Below, piece by piece: positions 9,977 through 18,894 of a stretch of DNA of 64,000 nucleotides. The notes below the pieces were generated by a model. That model worked only from the letters and a program-made list of their open reading frames with translations, searched no databases and was not told where the DNA came from. Each line of letters opens with the position of its first letter. The stretch's first letter is position 1. Origin of the DNA: JAOUEA01 sp963790335 (GTDB lineage Bacteria; Actinomycetota; UBA4738; HRBIN12); assembly GCA_963790335.1 (NCBI GenBank), contig CAWBOB010000003.1, positions 1 through 64,000 on the forward strand, given 5' to 3'. The translations under genes were made by a program, and so were the position numbers.

Positions 9977-10107
9977 GCTGCGAGCGTAGTCACCCGGCTG
10001 ACACCGGGCAATCCGGGAGCGAAGGCGCCGACGGTTCAGCACTCGGCGACACCTTCAGGGGCGCCGATCCGCCGAGAGCCAGGGTCCGTCACCCGCGGCT
10101 CCGTTCG

Positions 10108-10182
10108 TGGGCCCGGCAGGATTCGAACCTGCGACACGAGGGTTAAAAGCCCCCTGCTCTAACCGGGCTGAGCTACGGGCCC
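10108..10182 (-). tRNA. tRNA-Lys (TTT)
   Basis: 75-nt cloverleaf on the minus strand: acceptor GGGCCCG paired with CGGGCCC, D arm GCTC/GAGC, anticodon stem GGGGG/CCCTC with loop CTTTTAA (anticodon at 10145-10147), T arm GCAGG-TTCGAAT-CCTGC and discriminator A. CCA is not encoded. Confidence 0.95.
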
Positions 10183-10298
10183 CGCGGGCAATCCTACGTC
10201 GCGACGCGGCGGCTATCGGTCACGCGTGGCGCTCGACGGGCATGTCCCTGCAGGCCGGTTTCCGGCCACCTGCCGAGACTCTCGTCGAAGGAGGAGCC

Positions 10299-11021
10299 AT
10301 GAACAGGAAGACGTGGACGCTCACGCTCGTCGTGGTCGCCGTGCTGGTGGTCACCGTCGGCGCACGCGCGATGGCACAGGATCCGGCCGGTGACGGCGAC
10401 CGGCGCACCATCACCGTGAGCTCGTCGGCGACTGTCGGTAGCGAGCCCGACCAGGCGAGCTTGCAGCTCGGCGTCGAGACCGAGGCCGTCGACAGCGCCG
10501 ACGCGCTCGCCCGCAACGGCAAGGTCACCGACGACGTGCTCGCCGCGCTCGAACGAGCGGGCATCGAACCCGACGATGTGCAGACGCAACGGCTCGACGT
10601 CTACCGGCGAACCGTCGACCGCAACACGCCGCAGGAACGGTCGGTCTTCGTCGCGGATTCCACCCTCGCGGTCACCGTGCGCGATCTCGACGCGGTTGGC
10701 GCCGTCATCGAGGCGGGTGTCGGCGCGGGCGCCACGAGCGTTCGCAACGTGCGCTTCGAGGTGTCCGATCCCGCGAAGGCCCGCACCCAGGCGCTCGAGC
10801 AGGCGGTCGAGGGCGCGCGCGTGAAGGCCGACGCGCTGGCCGGCGCCGCCGGGGCGACCGTCACCGGCGTCGACCGCATCGTGGAAGAGGGCGCACCGAG
10901 GCCCGTCTACGAGGCGTACCGAGCGGACACCCTCAGCGCGGTTGCCGGCGACCTCGCCGTCGTGCCGCCCGATGAACTCGACACCAACGTCACGATCACG
11001 GTGATCTGGACGATCGGCTGA
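10299..11021 (+). CDS. SIMPL-domain (DUF541) secreted protein
   Basis: 240 residues with AAGGAGGAG 3 nt before the ATG. A signal peptide (TLTLVVVAVLVVTVGARAMA) leads to the SIMPL domain: RRTITVSSSATVGSEPDQASLQLGVE at the start, ARNGKVTDDVLAALERAGI, DVQTQRLDVYRR and the C-terminal VTITVIWTIG. E. coli YggE of this family is linked to oxidative stress; no enzymatic activity is established. Monocistronic, converging on nadE across a CGGCTGA/TCAGCCG inverted repeat. Confidence 0.85.
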   Translation: MNRKTWTLTLVVVAVLVVTVGARAMAQDPAGDGDRRTITVSSSATVGSEPDQASLQLGVETEAVDSADALARNGKVTDDVLAALERAGIEPDDVQTQRLDVYRRTVDRNTPQERSVFVADSTLAVTVRDLDAVGAVIEAGVGAGATSVRNVRFEVSDPAKARTQALEQAVEGARVKADALAGAAGATVTGVDRIVEEGAPRPVYEAYRADTLSAVAGDLAVVPPDELDTNVTITVIWTIG

Positions 11022-11049
11022 AACAGGCCGGCGCCAGGCGCCTCAGCCG
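11015..11049. terminator. Bidirectional hairpin between SIMPL gene and nadE
   Basis: CGGCTGA (11015-11021) pairs with TCAGCCG (11043-11049); both stop codons lie in the stem. No T-run, so efficiency is uncertain. Confidence 0.4.
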
Positions 11050-12665
11050 GGGTAGCGATTCGTGATCGGCATGCGGCGGTCTCGCCCGAACGCCTTGGGC
11101 GTGATCTTCACGCCCGGGGCGGCCTGGCGCCGCTTGTACTCGTTGCGATCGATCATGCGCACGACGCGCTCGACCAGCGCACGGTCGAACCCCTGCGCGA
11201 CCATGTCGTCGACGCCCACGTCGTGTTCGACGTAGGCCTCGATCACGGGGTCGAGCTCGTCGTAGGGAGGCAGCGAATCGGTGTCCTTCTGACCCGGCCG
11301 CAGCTCGGCGCTCGGCGCCTTCTCGATCGTTCGATCGGGGATCGGCGGGGTCTCGCCGCGCGAGGCCGCGGTCGTGTTCCGCCACCGGGCCAGCTCGTAG
11401 ACGAGGGTCTTCGGCACGTCCTTGATCGGTGCGAACCCTCCGGCCATGTCGCCGTAGAGGGTCGAATAGCCGACCGCGTACTCGCTCTTGTTGCCGGTCG
11501 CGAGCACGATCGGCCCGAGCTTGTTCGACAGCGCCATCAGCAGGTTGCCGCGGATACGGGCCTGGAGGTTCTCCTCGGTGACGTCGTCGGCACGGCCGGC
11601 GAACAGCCCGGCGAGCGAGTGGCGGTAGTCGTCGAGCATCCTCGCGATCTCGACGGTGTCGATCCGCATGCCGATGCGCCGCGCGCAGTCCTCCGCATCC
11701 TCGAGGCTCTCCGGCGAGCTGAACGGGGAAGGCATCGCGAGGCCACGCACGTGATCGGCGCCGAGCGCGTCGGCCGCGAGGGCAGCCGTGAGCGCCGAGT
11801 CGATGCCCCCCGAGAGCCCCAGCACCGCGTCGCGGAAGTCGTTCTTCCGCACGTAATCACCGAGGCCCAGCACGAGCGCGTTCCAGACTTCCTCGGCCTC
11901 GAGCGTCGGCCACCCGGGGCGGGGGTCGGCGAACGAGGTGTCGCCGTGCAGGTCGACGATCATGAGATCCTCGGCGAACATCGCCGCCCGCTGACGCACG
12001 GTCCCGTCGGGGGCCACGAGCATCGAGCCCCCGTCGAAGACCAGCTCGTCCTGACCGCCGACCGCGTTGACGTAGGCGATCCACGCGCCGGTCTGTCGCG
12101 CGCGAGCTGCGAGGATCTCGGCCCGCTGCGCGGTCTTGCCGCGGTGGTAAGGGGAGCCGTTGATGTTCACGATCAGCGGGAGCCCGGCGTAGCCGGCGAA
12201 GGGCTGGCCGTCGTGCCAGGCGTCCTCGCAGACCGACACACCGAGGGTCGCACCGCCGATCTCGACCGACACGCCCGATGTTCCCGGCACGAAGTAGCGC
12301 TGCTCGTCGAACACCCCGAAGTTGGGGAGCTGCACCTTGTGGTAGCGCGTCTCGACGGTTCCGTTGCGCAACAGGGCTGCGGCATTGTGCGATCCGGCTT
12401 CGGTGCGATCGATGAACCCCACGACCACCGGGCAGGCAGAGGCGGTCTTGCGGGCCAACGTGCTCAAGGCCTCGAGGTTCTCTCGCACGAACTCGCTGCG
12501 AAGGACCAGGTCTTCCGGTGGATAGCCGGTGATCGCGAGCTCGGGGAAGGCCACGACGTCGGCGCCCGCTTGCGTGGCGCGGTCCGCCGCTTCGGCCATG
12601 CGCGCGACGTTGCCGGGGAGATCGCCGACCGTGAGGTTCACTTGCCCGAGGGCCAGGCGGGGCAT
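11043..12665 (-). CDS. nadE: Glutamine-hydrolysing NAD+ synthetase
   Basis: 540 residues, intact. The N-terminal nitrilase-type glutaminase shows the Glu-Lys-Cys triad: FPELAITGYPPEDL (Glu), YHKVQLPNFGVFDEQRYF (Lys) and GVSVCEDAWH (Cys). The C-terminal ATP-pyrophosphatase domain has LGLSGGIDSALTAALA, the ATGNKSEYAVGYSTLYGD loop and EKAPSAELRPGQKD. It converts nicotinate adenine dinucleotide to NAD+ using glutamine. ATG 12665 was chosen because it begins the family-typical MPRLALGQVNLTVGDL and follows TAGTCT by 7 nt; the ORF extends upstream without homology. Confidence 0.95.
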   Translation of the reverse strand: MPRLALGQVNLTVGDLPGNVARMAEAADRATQAGADVVAFPELAITGYPPEDLVLRSEFVRENLEALSTLARKTASACPVVVGFIDRTEAGSHNAAALLRNGTVETRYHKVQLPNFGVFDEQRYFVPGTSGVSVEIGGATLGVSVCEDAWHDGQPFAGYAGLPLIVNINGSPYHRGKTAQRAEILAARARQTGAWIAYVNAVGGQDELVFDGGSMLVAPDGTVRQRAAMFAEDLMIVDLHGDTSFADPRPGWPTLEAEEVWNALVLGLGDYVRKNDFRDAVLGLSGGIDSALTAALAADALGADHVRGLAMPSPFSSPESLEDAEDCARRIGMRIDTVEIARMLDDYRHSLAGLFAGRADDVTEENLQARIRGNLLMALSNKLGPIVLATGNKSEYAVGYSTLYGDMAGGFAPIKDVPKTLVYELARWRNTTAASRGETPPIPDRTIEKAPSAELRPGQKDTDSLPPYDELDPVIEAYVEHDVGVDDMVAQGFDRALVERVVRMIDRNEYKRRQAAPGVKITPKAFGRDRRMPITNRYPG

Positions 12666-12672
12666 GTTCCGA

Positions 12673-12678
12673 AGACTA
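12673..12678 (-). promoter_or_regulatory. -10 element of leaderless nadE
   Basis: TAGTCT on the minus strand, 7 nt before the ATG at 12665. Confidence 0.5.
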
Positions 12679-12724
12679 CGCGAGCGAGATGTGCGACGAA
12701 GTGCCCGGTGGGTGAAGCGACGCC

Positions 12725-13201
12725 CTACTCGGTGCCGCCGATGTCGACGTTGTACGCCTCCCAGACGAGGTCGGCGCCCTTCTGTCGATGCCGGATCACC
12801 GTGCCGATGAACCGCTGCAGATCGTCGCGAGCGTCGTCGAGCGGCCATTCGGGTCCGCCGATCGTCGCCTTCTCGAGGCGTTCGACCATCTGGGCGACCT
12901 TCTCGACGATGTCGGGATGCTCCTGTTTGAGGCGACGCACGGTGCCATCGAGCCTCGGTGCCCGGGTGATGATCTCTTCGTAGAGCCCGCCTGGCTTCTC
13001 GGTGACCATCACGTGCTGGTCGAACGCGTCACGGATGCCGATGACCTCTTTCGTGACGAGGGCGGTCCATTCGGGGATGCGCCCCGCTGCCGGCGACGAG
13101 ATCGCGATCTCCAGGTGCACGAGCGCATCGTGCAGGGTGGCGCGGCGCTTCCGCGCCTCGGACAACGCGGGGGTGACCTCGTTCCGTTCGTCAGCAGACA
13201 T
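12725..13201 (-). CDS. Hemerythrin-like (HHE) domain protein
   Basis: 158 residues, almost all helical. Potential metal ligands appear with hemerythrin-like spacing: ALVHLE, FDQHVMVTE (HxxxE), KQEHPDI, and IRHRQKGADLVWEAYNVDIGG at the end, a motif common in actinobacterial HHE proteins. The family binds a diiron site for O2 sensing or storage, or acts in Fe-S repair; which role applies is not visible. The helical core is certain, the family call moderate. Confidence 0.6.
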   Translation of the reverse strand: MSADERNEVTPALSEARKRRATLHDALVHLEIAISSPAAGRIPEWTALVTKEVIGIRDAFDQHVMVTEKPGGLYEEIITRAPRLDGTVRRLKQEHPDIVEKVAQMVERLEKATIGGPEWPLDDARDDLQRFIGTVIRHRQKGADLVWEAYNVDIGGTE

Positions 13202-13207
13202 GCGGGG

Positions 13208-13213
13208 ACGCTA
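13208..13213 (-). promoter_or_regulatory. -10 element of the leaderless hemerythrin-like gene
   Basis: TAGCGT on the minus strand, 6 nt before the ATG at 13201. Confidence 0.5.
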
Positions 13214-13292
13214 GCCCACCGGTGCGCCCCAACGCAAATCGCCGAACCGGCATATGCTCGCAGGACGCGAGGACCGAAGGGTCTGATATCCG

Positions 13293-13631
13293 ATGACGAT
13301 GCGTCGCACCATCGCAACGATGACCGTGGCCGCGCTGCTCACCCTGGGTGCCGTACCGGCGGCCGCCGTCACGATCCGGGGAGACGGAAGTCGATGGCGC
13401 CCATCGACCGTCGACATCCTCCGAGGTGACCGCGTTCGGTGGCGGGCCTCGATCGGCACCCACACGGTGCGCGCCTTCGGGGGCAACTGGACCTACTTCC
13501 GAACCATCAACCAAGGGGAATCGGTCGCGAGGCGCTTCCGAACGCGGGGAACGTTCCGATTCTTCTGCACGATCCACGGCGACGTTGCCGCGGGGCGGTG
13601 CACCGGCATGTGCGGACGCGTCCTAGTCTAG
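13293..13631 (+). CDS. Secreted plastocyanin-like cupredoxin
   Basis: 112 residues with a signal peptide (TMTVAALLTLGAVPAAAV). The mature part is one cupredoxin domain: GDRVRWRASIGTHTVRAF supplies the first His, and FFCTIHGDVAAGRCTGM gives Cys, His and a candidate Met. The usual C-x2-H-x2-4-M spacing is stretched by GDVAAGRC, and two extra cysteines (RCTGMCG) could form a disulfide or change the site. Likely extracytoplasmic electron transfer or copper binding. Converges with glnA2. Confidence 0.75.
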   Translation: MTMRRTIATMTVAALLTLGAVPAAAVTIRGDGSRWRPSTVDILRGDRVRWRASIGTHTVRAFGGNWTYFRTINQGESVARRFRTRGTFRFFCTIHGDVAAGRCTGMCGRVLV

Positions 13632-13641
13632 CCGAGACTAG
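13623..13641. terminator. Hairpin between cupredoxin gene and glnA2
   Basis: CTAGTCT-agccg-AGACTAG, a perfect 7-bp stem that includes the cupredoxin stop codon; placed to serve both convergent genes. Confidence 0.45.
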
Positions 13642-13659
13642 ACGGTCAGCGGATCGGCC

Positions 13660-14988
13660 CTACAGGATGGGCAGGTAGCGCTCGAGCTCGAACGGGCTCA
13701 CGTAGGCCTTGAACGCGTCCCATTCCTCGCGCTTGTTCCTGATCAGGAACTCGTGCACGTGCTCGCCGAGCGCGCTGCGCAGCACCTCGGAGTGCTCGGC
13801 GAGGTGGATGGCCTCCACGAGATCCTCCGGCAGCGAGACGATGCCCGCCGTCTCGCGCTCGTCGTCGCCCATCTCGTAGATGTTGTTGCTCGCCTCGGGT
13901 GGCAGCTCGTACTCGCCTTCGATGCCCGCGAGTCCCGCCGCGAGCATCGCCGCGAACGCGAGGTAGGGGTTGCAGGCCGGGTCGGGCGAGCGGTACTCGA
14001 TGCGCGTGGCTTCCTCCTTGCCGGGCTTGTACTGGGGAACGCGCACGAGCGCCGAGCGATTGCGCCGCGCCCAGCACACGTAGACCGGAGCCTCGTATCC
14101 CGGCACGAGACGCTTGTAGGAGTTCACCCACTGGTTCGTGAGCAGCGTGATCTCCGGGCCGTGGCGCAACAGGCCGGCGATGTAGCGCTTCGCGGTCTTC
14201 GACAGGTGGTACTCGTCGGCACCGTCGAAGAACGCGTTGCGGTCGCCCTCGAACAGGGATTGGTGGGTGTGCATGCCCGAGCCGTTCACGCCGGCCACCG
14301 GCTTCGGCATGAACGTCGCGTAGATGCCGAACTCCTGCGCGACCTCCTTCACCGTGAGGCGGTAGGTCATGACGCTGTCGGCCATCGTGAGCGCGTCGGC
14401 GTAGCGCAGGTCGATCTCGTGCTGGCTCGGCGCGACCTCGTGGTGCACGTACTCGACCGGGATGCCCATCGCTTCGAGGTACTGCACCGTGCGCTTGCGG
14501 TAGTCCGTCGCGACGTCGAGCGGCGTCTCGTCGAAGTACCCGCCGTGGTCGAGGAACGACGGATCGTCGACGGCGCGGAAGTAGAAGTACTCGAGCTCGG
14601 GTCCGACGTAGAACGTGAAGCCGAGGTCGCTCGCCCGTTGCAGCTGGCGCTTCAGCACCCCGCGGGGGTCGCCGTCGAACGGCACACCGTCGGGTGTGCG
14701 GATATCGCAGAACATGCGCGCGACGGGGGCTTCGAGCTTCCAGGGGATGATCTGGAACGTCGATGGGTCGGGGATCGCGATCATGTCGGATTCCTGGATG
14801 CGGCTGAATCCTTCGATCGAGGAGCCGTCGAAGCCCATGCCCTCGGCGAGTGCGCCCTCGAGCTCCTGCGACGTGATCGTGAACGCCTTGAGGAAGCCGA
14901 GCACGTCGGTGAACCAGAGCCGCACGAATCGGATGCCGCGCTCCTCGATCGTGCGCAGCACGTACTCGGCTTCGGCGCTGAGGGTCAT
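13660..14988 (-). CDS. glnA2: Type I glutamine synthetase, GlnA2 class
   Basis: 442 residues, intact. The N-terminus (YVLRTIEERGIRFVRLWFTDVLG) and length fit the short GlnA2 group of actinobacteria rather than the 474-residue GlnA1 also present here. Catalytic blocks: GFDGSSIEGF, YVGPELEYFYF, NGSGMHTHQSL, LVPGYEAPVYVCWARRNRSALVR and EYRSPDPACNPYLAF. The adenylylation loop (NLYDLP in GlnA1) is replaced by NNIYEMGDDERE, so GlnE control is not expected. Family members make glutamine or glutamylate amines. Minor isoenzyme beside ridA and the leucine genes; leaderless start. Confidence 0.9.
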   Translation of the reverse strand: MTLSAEAEYVLRTIEERGIRFVRLWFTDVLGFLKAFTITSQELEGALAEGMGFDGSSIEGFSRIQESDMIAIPDPSTFQIIPWKLEAPVARMFCDIRTPDGVPFDGDPRGVLKRQLQRASDLGFTFYVGPELEYFYFRAVDDPSFLDHGGYFDETPLDVATDYRKRTVQYLEAMGIPVEYVHHEVAPSQHEIDLRYADALTMADSVMTYRLTVKEVAQEFGIYATFMPKPVAGVNGSGMHTHQSLFEGDRNAFFDGADEYHLSKTAKRYIAGLLRHGPEITLLTNQWVNSYKRLVPGYEAPVYVCWARRNRSALVRVPQYKPGKEEATRIEYRSPDPACNPYLAFAAMLAAGLAGIEGEYELPPEASNNIYEMGDDERETAGIVSLPEDLVEAIHLAEHSEVLRSALGEHVHEFLIRNKREEWDAFKAYVSPFELERYLPIL

Positions 14989-14995
14989 GGCCCCA

Positions 14996-15001
14996 AGGGT
15001 A
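14996..15001 (-). promoter_or_regulatory. -10 element of leaderless glnA2
   Basis: TACCCT on the minus strand, 7 nt before the ATG at 14988. Confidence 0.5.
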
Positions 15002-15022
15002 GATGCGTCGTCGCGGCCCTCG

Positions 15023-15040
15023 GTTACGCGGCCGTAAACT
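15023..15040 (+). promoter_or_regulatory. Shared glnA2/ridA regulatory region with possible GlnR half-site
   Basis: GTTAC (15023-15027), six bases, then GTAAAC (15034-15039) resembles the gTnAC-n6-GaAAC half of a GlnR box. The overlapping TAAACT (15035-15040) lies 8 nt before the ridA ATG and would be its -10. Confidence 0.35.
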
Positions 15041-15048
15041 CGCGGCAC

Positions 15049-15435
15049 ATGGTGGAGCGTCGGCGCATCGCGAGCGGGTCACCGTTCGAGCCCGTGGTCG
15101 GGTTCTCCCGCGCGATCGTCGCGGGCCGGCAGGTGCATGTGGCGGGCACCGCCCCCGTGCCTGCCGAGGGAAGCGAGGTCGCACCCGATGCCTACTCGCA
15201 GGCCCGCCGCTGCCTCGAGATCATCGAGTCGGCACTGATCGAGGCCGGCGCAACGGTGAACGATGTGGTGCGCACCCGCATCTTCCTCGTCGACGTCGGC
15301 GATTGGCAGGATGTCGGGCGGGCCCACGGCGAGGTGTTCGGCGACGTGCGTCCGGCGAGCACGATGGTGGGCGTCACCGCCCTGCTCGATCCCGCGTGGA
15401 AGGTCGAGATCGAGGCCGACGCGCTGCTCGACTGA
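15049..15435 (+). CDS. RidA/YjgF family enamine/imine deaminase
   Basis: 128 residues, typical of the trimeric RidA fold. Recognisable are PFEPVVGFSRAIVAGRQVHVAGTAP, SQARRCLEIIESALIEAGATVNDVVRTRIFL (the conserved Arg that binds the substrate carboxylate) and the C-terminal STMVGVTALLDPAWKVEIEADALL with its conserved Glu. It removes reactive 2-aminoacrylate-type intermediates of PLP enzymes. Divergent from glnA2 (60 bp) and ending 3 bp from the HMG-CoA lyase stop. Confidence 0.88.
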   Translation: MVERRRIASGSPFEPVVGFSRAIVAGRQVHVAGTAPVPAEGSEVAPDAYSQARRCLEIIESALIEAGATVNDVVRTRIFLVDVGDWQDVGRAHGEVFGDVRPASTMVGVTALLDPAWKVEIEADALLD

Positions 15436-15438
15436 GGC

Positions 15439-16400
15439 CTACGAGGGGGTCATCGCCGCTCGCAGGGCGAGCGCGGCGACCTCGACCTTGGCGGCGTCGA
15501 CGCCGTGCTCGATGCCCATCTCGTCAAGCATCGCGCAGAGCGCCTCGGTCGCGAGGTTGCCCGGCGCTCCGGGTGCGAAGGGGCATCCGCCCGTGCCACC
15601 GGCGGACGAGTCGTAGATCGAGATCTGACGTTCGAGCCCGGCTCGGACGTTGTCGAGGGCCCGGCCCCGGGTGTCGTGCAGGTGCAACGCGATCCGCTCG
15701 ACCGGCATCTGCGCGAGCAGCTCGTCGCAGACTCGGCGCACATCGTCGGGCTCGGCGACGCCGATCGTGTCGCCGACGGAGATCTCGTCGCACCCCAGCT
15801 CGAGCAGCGCCGAGCAGACCTGCACGACCCGCGCCGGCTCGACGTCGCCCGAGTACGGACAGCCGAAGGCGGTCGAGACGTACCCACGTCGCCACCAACC
15901 GAGCTCGATCGCGCGGTCGAGCACCGGTTCGAACGCGGCGAGCGACTCCGCGATCGACATGCCGATGTTCCGCTCGGTGAACGCGTCGGATGCTGCCGTG
16001 AACACCGCGACCGCCTCGGCACCGGCTCGTTCGGCGCGTTCGAGACCGCGCATGTTCGGCACCAGCACCGGATAGCGCACGTCGGCACGGCGATGCACGC
16101 GAGGGAACACCTCGTCGGCGTCTGCGAGCTGTGGCACCGCCGACGGGCTCACGAACGACGTCGCCTCGACGACTGGAAGTCCGGCGTCGGCGAGCCCTCG
16201 ATGAACGCGACCTTCGCATCGGTCGGCACGTGCGCGGATTCGTTCTGCAGCCCGTCGCGGGGGCCGACCTCGACGATGCGCACACGGATCGGCCTGTCGG
16301 AGCGGGGCGAGGGCTCGAGCATCGTCTCGGGATCCGTCAGCTCGGACGTCTCGGGACTCGCCGGTGCGATCGTTCCGGTCGATCCGATCGTCGGCGTCAT
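15439..16400 (-). CDS. Hydroxymethylglutaryl-CoA lyase (one frame break)
   Basis: Cleaves HMG-CoA to acetoacetate and acetyl-CoA, the last step of leucine breakdown. The start carries VRIVEVGPRDGLQNES, the DRE-TIM signature with catalytic Asp; a break near 16198 leads into VSPSAVPQLADADEVF, STAFGCPYSGDVEP, EISVGDTIGVAEPDDV, HLHDTRGRALDNV (metal-binding HxH) and GGTGGCPFAPGAPGNLATE with the active-site Cys of the glycine-rich loop. About 320 residues. ATG 16400 lies 2 nt after the stop of the carboxylase gene, so it ends a tightly coupled operon. Confidence 0.92.
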
Positions 16401-16402
16401 CG

Positions 16403-18139
16403 TCACGGTTCGGCCACCTCGATCAGCACCTCGCCTCGCGCCACGACGGCGCCGGCCGCGACGTTCACCGCGCTCACCGTGCCCGCGGCCGGCGCCACCA
16501 CCTGCACCTGGATCTTCATCGCCTCGAGCAGTGCCACCACCTGTCCGGCTGCAACCGTATCGCCCGCGGCGACATCCACGCGGAGCACGCTCGCGGGCAT
16601 CGGCGCCACGAGCGATCCGCCGGGCGGTGCCAGCTCCGTCGCGGCCTGGTCCTCGTCGCCGAGCGCGTAGGACCAGCCCCGGAACTGGGCGTGCGTGCCG
16701 GCGACGGCGACCTCCGCGGACCCGGCGGTGCCGGCCGAGCCGAACGCCATCCATGGATCACCCTCGGCGGCCGCATCGCGCCGACACCCTCGGGCAGCTC
16801 GGGCACCTGCGGTGTCCAGGTGCTCTCGACGTACCCGGTGTCGGCGGAGCCGTCGCGCACCTCGGGCCGGTCGAGCACGTCGAGCAAGAAGCCGAGGTTC
16901 GTGGCGAGCCCCACGATCCGCGTCTCGGCGAGGGCCGCTCGCAGCCGTGCGATCGCCGCTGGGCGATCCTCGGCCCACGCGATGACCTTGGCGAGCAGCG
17001 GGTCGTAACCGAGCCCGACGACGTCGCCTTCACGCAGCGCGGTGTCGATGCGCACGCCGGGCCACCGCGGAAGATCGAGCAATCCGACCCGCCCCCCGGT
17101 CGGCAGGAACCCGTGGGCGGGGTCCTCCGCGTACACGCGCGCTTCGATCCCATGGCCGCGCAGTGACACATCGGCCTGCGCGAACGGCAGCGGCCCACCC
17201 GATGCGATCTCCAGCTGCGCTCGCACCAGGTCGATGCCCGTCACGGCCTCCGTCACGGGGTGCTCGACCTGCAGCCGGGCGTTCATCTCCAAGAACCACC
17301 ACTCGCCGTCGTCGCCGAGCAGGAACTCCGCGGTGCCGGCACCTCGGTAGCCGGCCCGATCCGCGAGCGCGATCGCCGCCTCGCCGAGCGTCCCGCGCAT
17401 GGTGTCGTCGACCACGGGGGAAGGCGACTCCTCGACGATCTTCTGGTGGCGACGTTGCAACGAGCAATCGCGCTCGCCGAGGTGCACGGCGTTGCCATGG
17501 TCGTCGAGCAGCACCTGCACCTCGACGTGGTGCACCCGACCGAGACGCCGTTCGAGGAAGACGCGCTCGTCGCCGAAGCTCGCGGCCGCCTCCTCACGTG
17601 CAGCCGCGACCGCGCCCGGTAGGTCGGCGATGTCGTCGACGACGCGCATGCCGCGCCCGCCTCCGCCGGCCGCAGCCTTCACGATCAGCGGAACGCCGAT
17701 CCGGTCGCCCTGCTCGGCAAGCTCGTGGTCCGACAGCCGCTCGCCCGTCGTGCCCGGCACGACCGGCACGCCGGCCGCTCTGCGCGAGCGACCGGGCGGC
17801 CACCTTGTCGCCCACCGCCCGCATCGCGTCGGCGGGCGGTCCGACCCACAGGAGGCCGGCTTCGAGCACGCGCTCGGCGAACGACGCGTCTTCGGCGAGG
17901 AACCCGTACCCGGGGTGCACGGCGTCGACGCCTGCTTCGACCCCCGCCTGCACGAGCGACGCCGCGTCGAGGTAGGACGCGACGCCCGTCGTGGCGTCGC
18001 CGAGCTCCGCTGCGAGCGAGGCTTCCTCGCCGGGGGCGGTGGCCACCACCGAGGCGATGCCCATCTCGCGGCAGGCGCGCACGATGCGCACCGCGATCTC
18101 GCCGCGGTTCGCGATCAGGAGCCGGCGGATCTCGACCAT
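16403..18139 (-). CDS. Acyl-CoA carboxylase biotin carboxylase/biotin carrier subunit (two frame breaks)
   Basis: Probable methylcrotonyl-CoA carboxylase alpha subunit by context. From ATG 18139: LLIANRGEIAVRIVRACREMG; after a break near 17775 the ATP-grasp core AAAGGGGRGMRVV, HHVEVQVLLDDHGNAVHLGERDCS, FLEMNARLQVEHPVTE; after a second break near 16770 the C-terminal biotinyl domain with LLEAMKIQV (biotin Lys) and VAAGAVVARGEVL. Restored length is about 580 residues, shorter than typical MccA because the linker is short. The start overlaps the enoyl-CoA hydratase end by 25 nt. Confidence 0.9.
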
Positions 18140-18894
18140 CTCGGTGCACGTTTCTCGAGGAACGCCGCGAGGCCTTCCTGGCCCTCGGCGCTGGTGCGCG
18201 CCGCGGCGATGCGATCGGCGAGGTCGGGCAGCGTGAGCGGGGCGGTCGCGTCGCGCACCAGCCGCTTGTTCGCGGCGACGGCCTCGGGACCGCACGCGTG
18301 GAAGGTCTCGACCACGTCACCCACCGCGGCGTCGAGCGCGTCGGCCGTGACCACGTGATGCACCAGCCCGTACGTGGCAGCTTCAGCCGCATCGAACGCG
18401 CGTCCCGTCGTGAACAGCTCGCGCGCTCTGCCCGGTCCGACCGCGCGCAGCACGTACGGCGAGATCACCGCGGGCAGCAGCCCCAGCCGAACCTCGGCGA
18501 ACGCGAATCGAGCGCCCTCGACCGCCACGGCCACGTCGGCGCACGCCACGAGACCGGCGCCGCCCCCGATCGCGGGTCCGTTCACCCGGGCGATGACCGC
18601 CTTGGGGCACGTGTCGATCGTCTCGAACGCGGCTGCCATGACGGCCGCATCCTCGCGGTTGCGATCGTCGGACAGCTCGCGGCTCGCACGCATCCACTCG
18701 AGATCGGCGCCGGCTGAGAAGGCGGGGCCGGCGCCGGTCAGGACCACCACGCGCACGTCGTCGTCGCCCGACAGGTCGTCGAGCGCCGACGCGAGCGCGC
18801 CGAGCAACGTCGGGTCGAGGGCGTTGCGCCGATCGGGACGGTCGAGGGTCACGGTCACGACGGGCCCGTCGCGGGCGATGATCACGTCGCTCAC
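18115..18894 (-). CDS. Enoyl-CoA hydratase/isomerase (probable methylglutaconyl-CoA hydratase)
   Basis: About 259 residues, crotonase fold. RPDRRNALDPTLL starts the fold, AGPAFSAGADLEWMR forms the first oxyanion loop, VNGPAIGGGAGLVACADVAVAVEGARFAFAEVRLGLLPA the second oxyanion Gly and catalytic-Glu region (AEVRLGL), and EGLAAFLEKRAPRW is the usual C-terminus. Flanked by the two carboxylase subunits and HMG-CoA lyase, it most likely hydrates 3-methylglutaconyl-CoA. GTG 18894 overlaps the upstream stop as GTGA, which indicates translational coupling. Confidence 0.88.
   Translation of the reverse strand: MSDVIIARDGPVVTVTLDRPDRRNALDPTLLGALASALDDLSGDDDVRVVVLTGAGPAFSAGADLEWMRASRELSDDRNREDAAVMAAAFETIDTCPKAVIARVNGPAIGGGAGLVACADVAVAVEGARFAFAEVRLGLLPAVISPYVLRAVGPGRARELFTTGRAFDAAEAATYGLVHHVVTADALDAAVGDVVETFHACGPEAVAANKRLVRDATAPLTLPDLADRIAAARTSAEGQEGLAAFLEKRAPRWSRSAGS

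Noticed and set aside
15003..15980. 325-codon plus-strand ORF over ridA and HMG-CoA lyase
   Set aside because: Almost only Arg/Ala/Gly; shadow of two well supported genes.
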